DNA from: Endomicrobium sp.
Lineage (GTDB): Bacteria > Elusimicrobiota > Endomicrobiia > Endomicrobiales > Endomicrobiaceae
Assembly (NCBI GenBank): GCA_031273645.1
Contig: JAISRM010000083.1
Location: 1-6,822 of the forward strand
DNA length: 6,822 nucleotides
Direction: 5' to 3'
Shown here piece by piece: positions 5,322 to 6,822 of the stretch (position 1 is the first letter of the stretch; each line of letters opens with the position of its first letter). Under the pieces are notes generated by a model. The model saw nothing but the letters and a program-made list of their open reading frames with translations. It was not told where the DNA came from and made no database searches. A program made the position numbers and the translations under genes.

Positions 5322-6822
5322 ATGACAATGTCAGAAGAAGAATTGGGTAAATCTTACGATTCCTCAAAAATTCAGGTTTTAGAGGGTTTGGAAGCCGTAA
5401 GAAAACGCCCGGCTATGTATATCGGCTCAACCGGCGCGACGGGGCTTCATCATCTGGTTTACGAAGTTGTTGATAATTCGGTGGATGAAATTTTAGCCGG
5501 CAATGCCACGCATATAGAAGTGCTGATAAAGGAAGACAATATTTGCCAGGTGCAGGACGACGGGCGCGGCATTCCCGTTGACCCGATGAAAAACGTAAAA
5601 GATCCTAAACTTAAAGGCAAATCCGCGCTTGAAGTTGTTATGACGGTATTGCACGCGGGCGGCAAATTTGATTCCGGCGCGTATAAAGTTTCCGGCGGTT
5701 TGCACGGCGTGGGCGTTTCCTGCGTTAACGCACTTTCGGAATGGCTTGAAGTTGAAGTCAGAAGGGAAGGGGAAATATATTTCCAGCAATATAAACGCGG
5801 CGTTCCGCAGGAAAAAGTAAAAGTAATCGGGCAGTCCAAAGAACACGGCACAAAAGTTACTTTCAAAGCCGACAGTTTAATCTTCGGCGACAATGTGTTT
5901 TCTTATGATACCGTTGCAAACAGGCTGCGCGAGCTTGCTTTTTTAAACGCGGGGGTCAAAATAACGCTCACCGACGAGCGCGCAGAAAATAAATCGCAGG
6001 TTTTTCTTTATGAAGGCGGGATATCGCAGTTTGTAAAATATTTAAATACAAATAAACGCGTTATTAACGCCGAGCCGATATATCTGACTAAGGAAATTGA
6101 CAATAATTATATTTCTTTTGCCATACAATATAACGAAAGTTATTCGGAAAACGTTTACTCTTTCGTAAATAATATTAATACTATGGAAGGCGGCACGCAT
6201 TTGAGCGGATTTCGCTCTTCTCTTACAAGAATAGTAAACGAGTATATCAAAAATAACGGACTGCTTAAAAATAAAGACCTTTCTATTTCCGGCGATGATT
6301 TGCGGGAGGGTTTGACAGCGGTGCTATCCGTTAAAATTCCGCATCCGCAGTTTGAGGGGCAGACAAAAACCAAACTCGGCAATTCCGAAATTGAGGGCAT
6401 AGTGCGCTCCATAGTCGGCGACACTCTTTCTATATTCTTTGAAGAAAACCCCAAAACGGCACGCGCTATTTGCGATAAATGCATCGGCGCCGCTATTGCG
6501 CGCGAAGCCGCAAGGAAAGCAAAAGATTTAACCAGACGAAAAGGCGCGCTTGAATCGGGCGGGTTGCCCGGCAAACTTGCCGATTGCCAGGAAAAGGACG
6601 CCACAAGATGCGAACTTTTTATTGTGGAAGGAAACTCGGCCGGCGGATCCGCCAAGCAGGGGAGAGACAGAGTGTTTCAGGCAATTTTGCCGCTTCGCGG
6701 AAAAGTGCTGAATGTGGAAAAAGCGCAGCTTGTTAAAATTTTATCCAACGAAGAAATACGCACGATGTTTACCGCGCTTGGCACCGGCGTCGGGGACTGC
6801 GAAGGAGGCTTTGATATAGGCA
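5322..6822 (+). CDS. gyrB: DNA gyrase subunit B, 5' part (runs off the window)
   Basis: GyrB is the ATPase subunit of gyrase, which with GyrA introduces negative supercoils. The visible 500 codons hold the GHKL ATPase domain with catalytic Glu48 and Asn52 in YEVVDNSVDE, QDDGRGIP (78-85) and SGGLHGVG (124-131). The transducer domain includes NTMEGGTHLSGF (286-297) and the QTK loop at QTKTKLGN (347-354). The TOPRIM domain then begins at IVEGNSAGGSAKQGRDR (434-450) and PLRGKVLNVEKA (457-468). The later metal-binding DxD and the C-terminus lie beyond the window. The catalytic TOPRIM Glu436 is present, but the usual Asp two residues on is Asn438 (codon AAC), equivalent to E. coli Asp426. ILPLRGKVLN and the VFQ spacing resemble GyrB, though ParE cannot be fully excluded from the N-terminal part alone; the position beside dnaA-dnaN favours GyrB. 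There is no frameshift. Confidence 0.95.
   Translation, partial: MTMSEEELGKSYDSSKIQVLEGLEAVRKRPAMYIGSTGATGLHHLVYEVVDNSVDEILAGNATHIEVLIKEDNICQVQDDGRGIPVDPMKNVKDPKLKGKSALEVVMTVLHAGGKFDSGAYKVSGGLHGVGVSCVNALSEWLEVEVRREGEIYFQQYKRGVPQEKVKVIGQSKEHGTKVTFKADSLIFGDNVFSYDTVANRLRELAFLNAGVKITLTDERAENKSQVFLYEGGISQFVKYLNTNKRVINAEPIYLTKEIDNNYISFAIQYNESYSENVYSFVNNINTMEGGTHLSGFRSSLTRIVNEYIKNNGLLKNKDLSISGDDLREGLTAVLSVKIPHPQFEGQTKTKLGNSEIEGIVRSIVGDTLSIFFEENPKTARAICDKCIGAAIAREAARKAKDLTRRKGALESGGLPGKLADCQEKDATRCELFIVEGNSAGGSAKQGRDRVFQAILPLRGKVLNVEKAQLVKILSNEEIRTMFTALGTGVGDCEGGFDIG

Overview
The window is the chromosomal replication-initiation locus of a bacterium. All supported genes lie on the + strand, in the order: candidate oriC (1-463), dnaA (464-1840), a regulatory gap (1841-1977), dnaN (1978-3087), a dciA/DUF721-type gene (3090-3386), an AlbA_2/Schlafen-like ATP-binding protein with a winged-helix tail (3430-4752), a small membrane-anchored protein of unknown function (4756-5304), and the 5' part of gyrB (5322 to the window end, incomplete).

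Organism: the genes use the standard bacterial code (dnaN ends in TGA, Trp is TGG). The noncoding DNA is very AT-rich; I counted about 104 G+C in the first 463 bases, roughly 22%, and only about 18% in the first 180. The genes are visibly richer in G+C. Gene content, moderate GC and codon habits would suit an Elusimicrobiota/Endomicrobium-like bacterium. This is an impression from memory, not a sequence match, and should be treated as low confidence.

Region 1-463 holds no convincing gene. It has an AT-rich stretch, one perfect DnaA box (TTATCCACA, minus strand, 358-366), two copies of a 9-mer TTACCAACA in inverted orientation, and a plausible dnaA promoter just before the gene. A third exact copy of the 9-mer and two near copies sit at the dnaA end and in the dnaA-dnaN gap. 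The same factor, plausibly DnaA itself, may therefore bind on both sides of dnaA.

From dnaN to gyrB the genes are closely packed (gaps of 2, 43, 3 and 17 bases) and probably co-transcribed. DnaA opens the origin, DciA is the likely helicase loader, DnaN is the sliding clamp and GyrB is the ATPase subunit of gyrase. recF, which often lies between dnaN and gyrB, is absent. In its general place are two genes with no known replication role: the AlbA_2/ATPase/winged-helix protein and the membrane protein.

The points most worth checking are: the repeated TTACCAACA element; a DnaA Walker A motif whose first glycine is serine; a GyrB whose TOPRIM motif reads EGNSAGG instead of EGDSAGG, the position of known quinolone-resistance changes; an inverted repeat across the dnaA end that encloses the likely dnaN promoter; and the accessory gene pair inside the operon. 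I see no CRISPR array, tRNA, rRNA or insertion sequence, and no clear evidence of a wholly new system.
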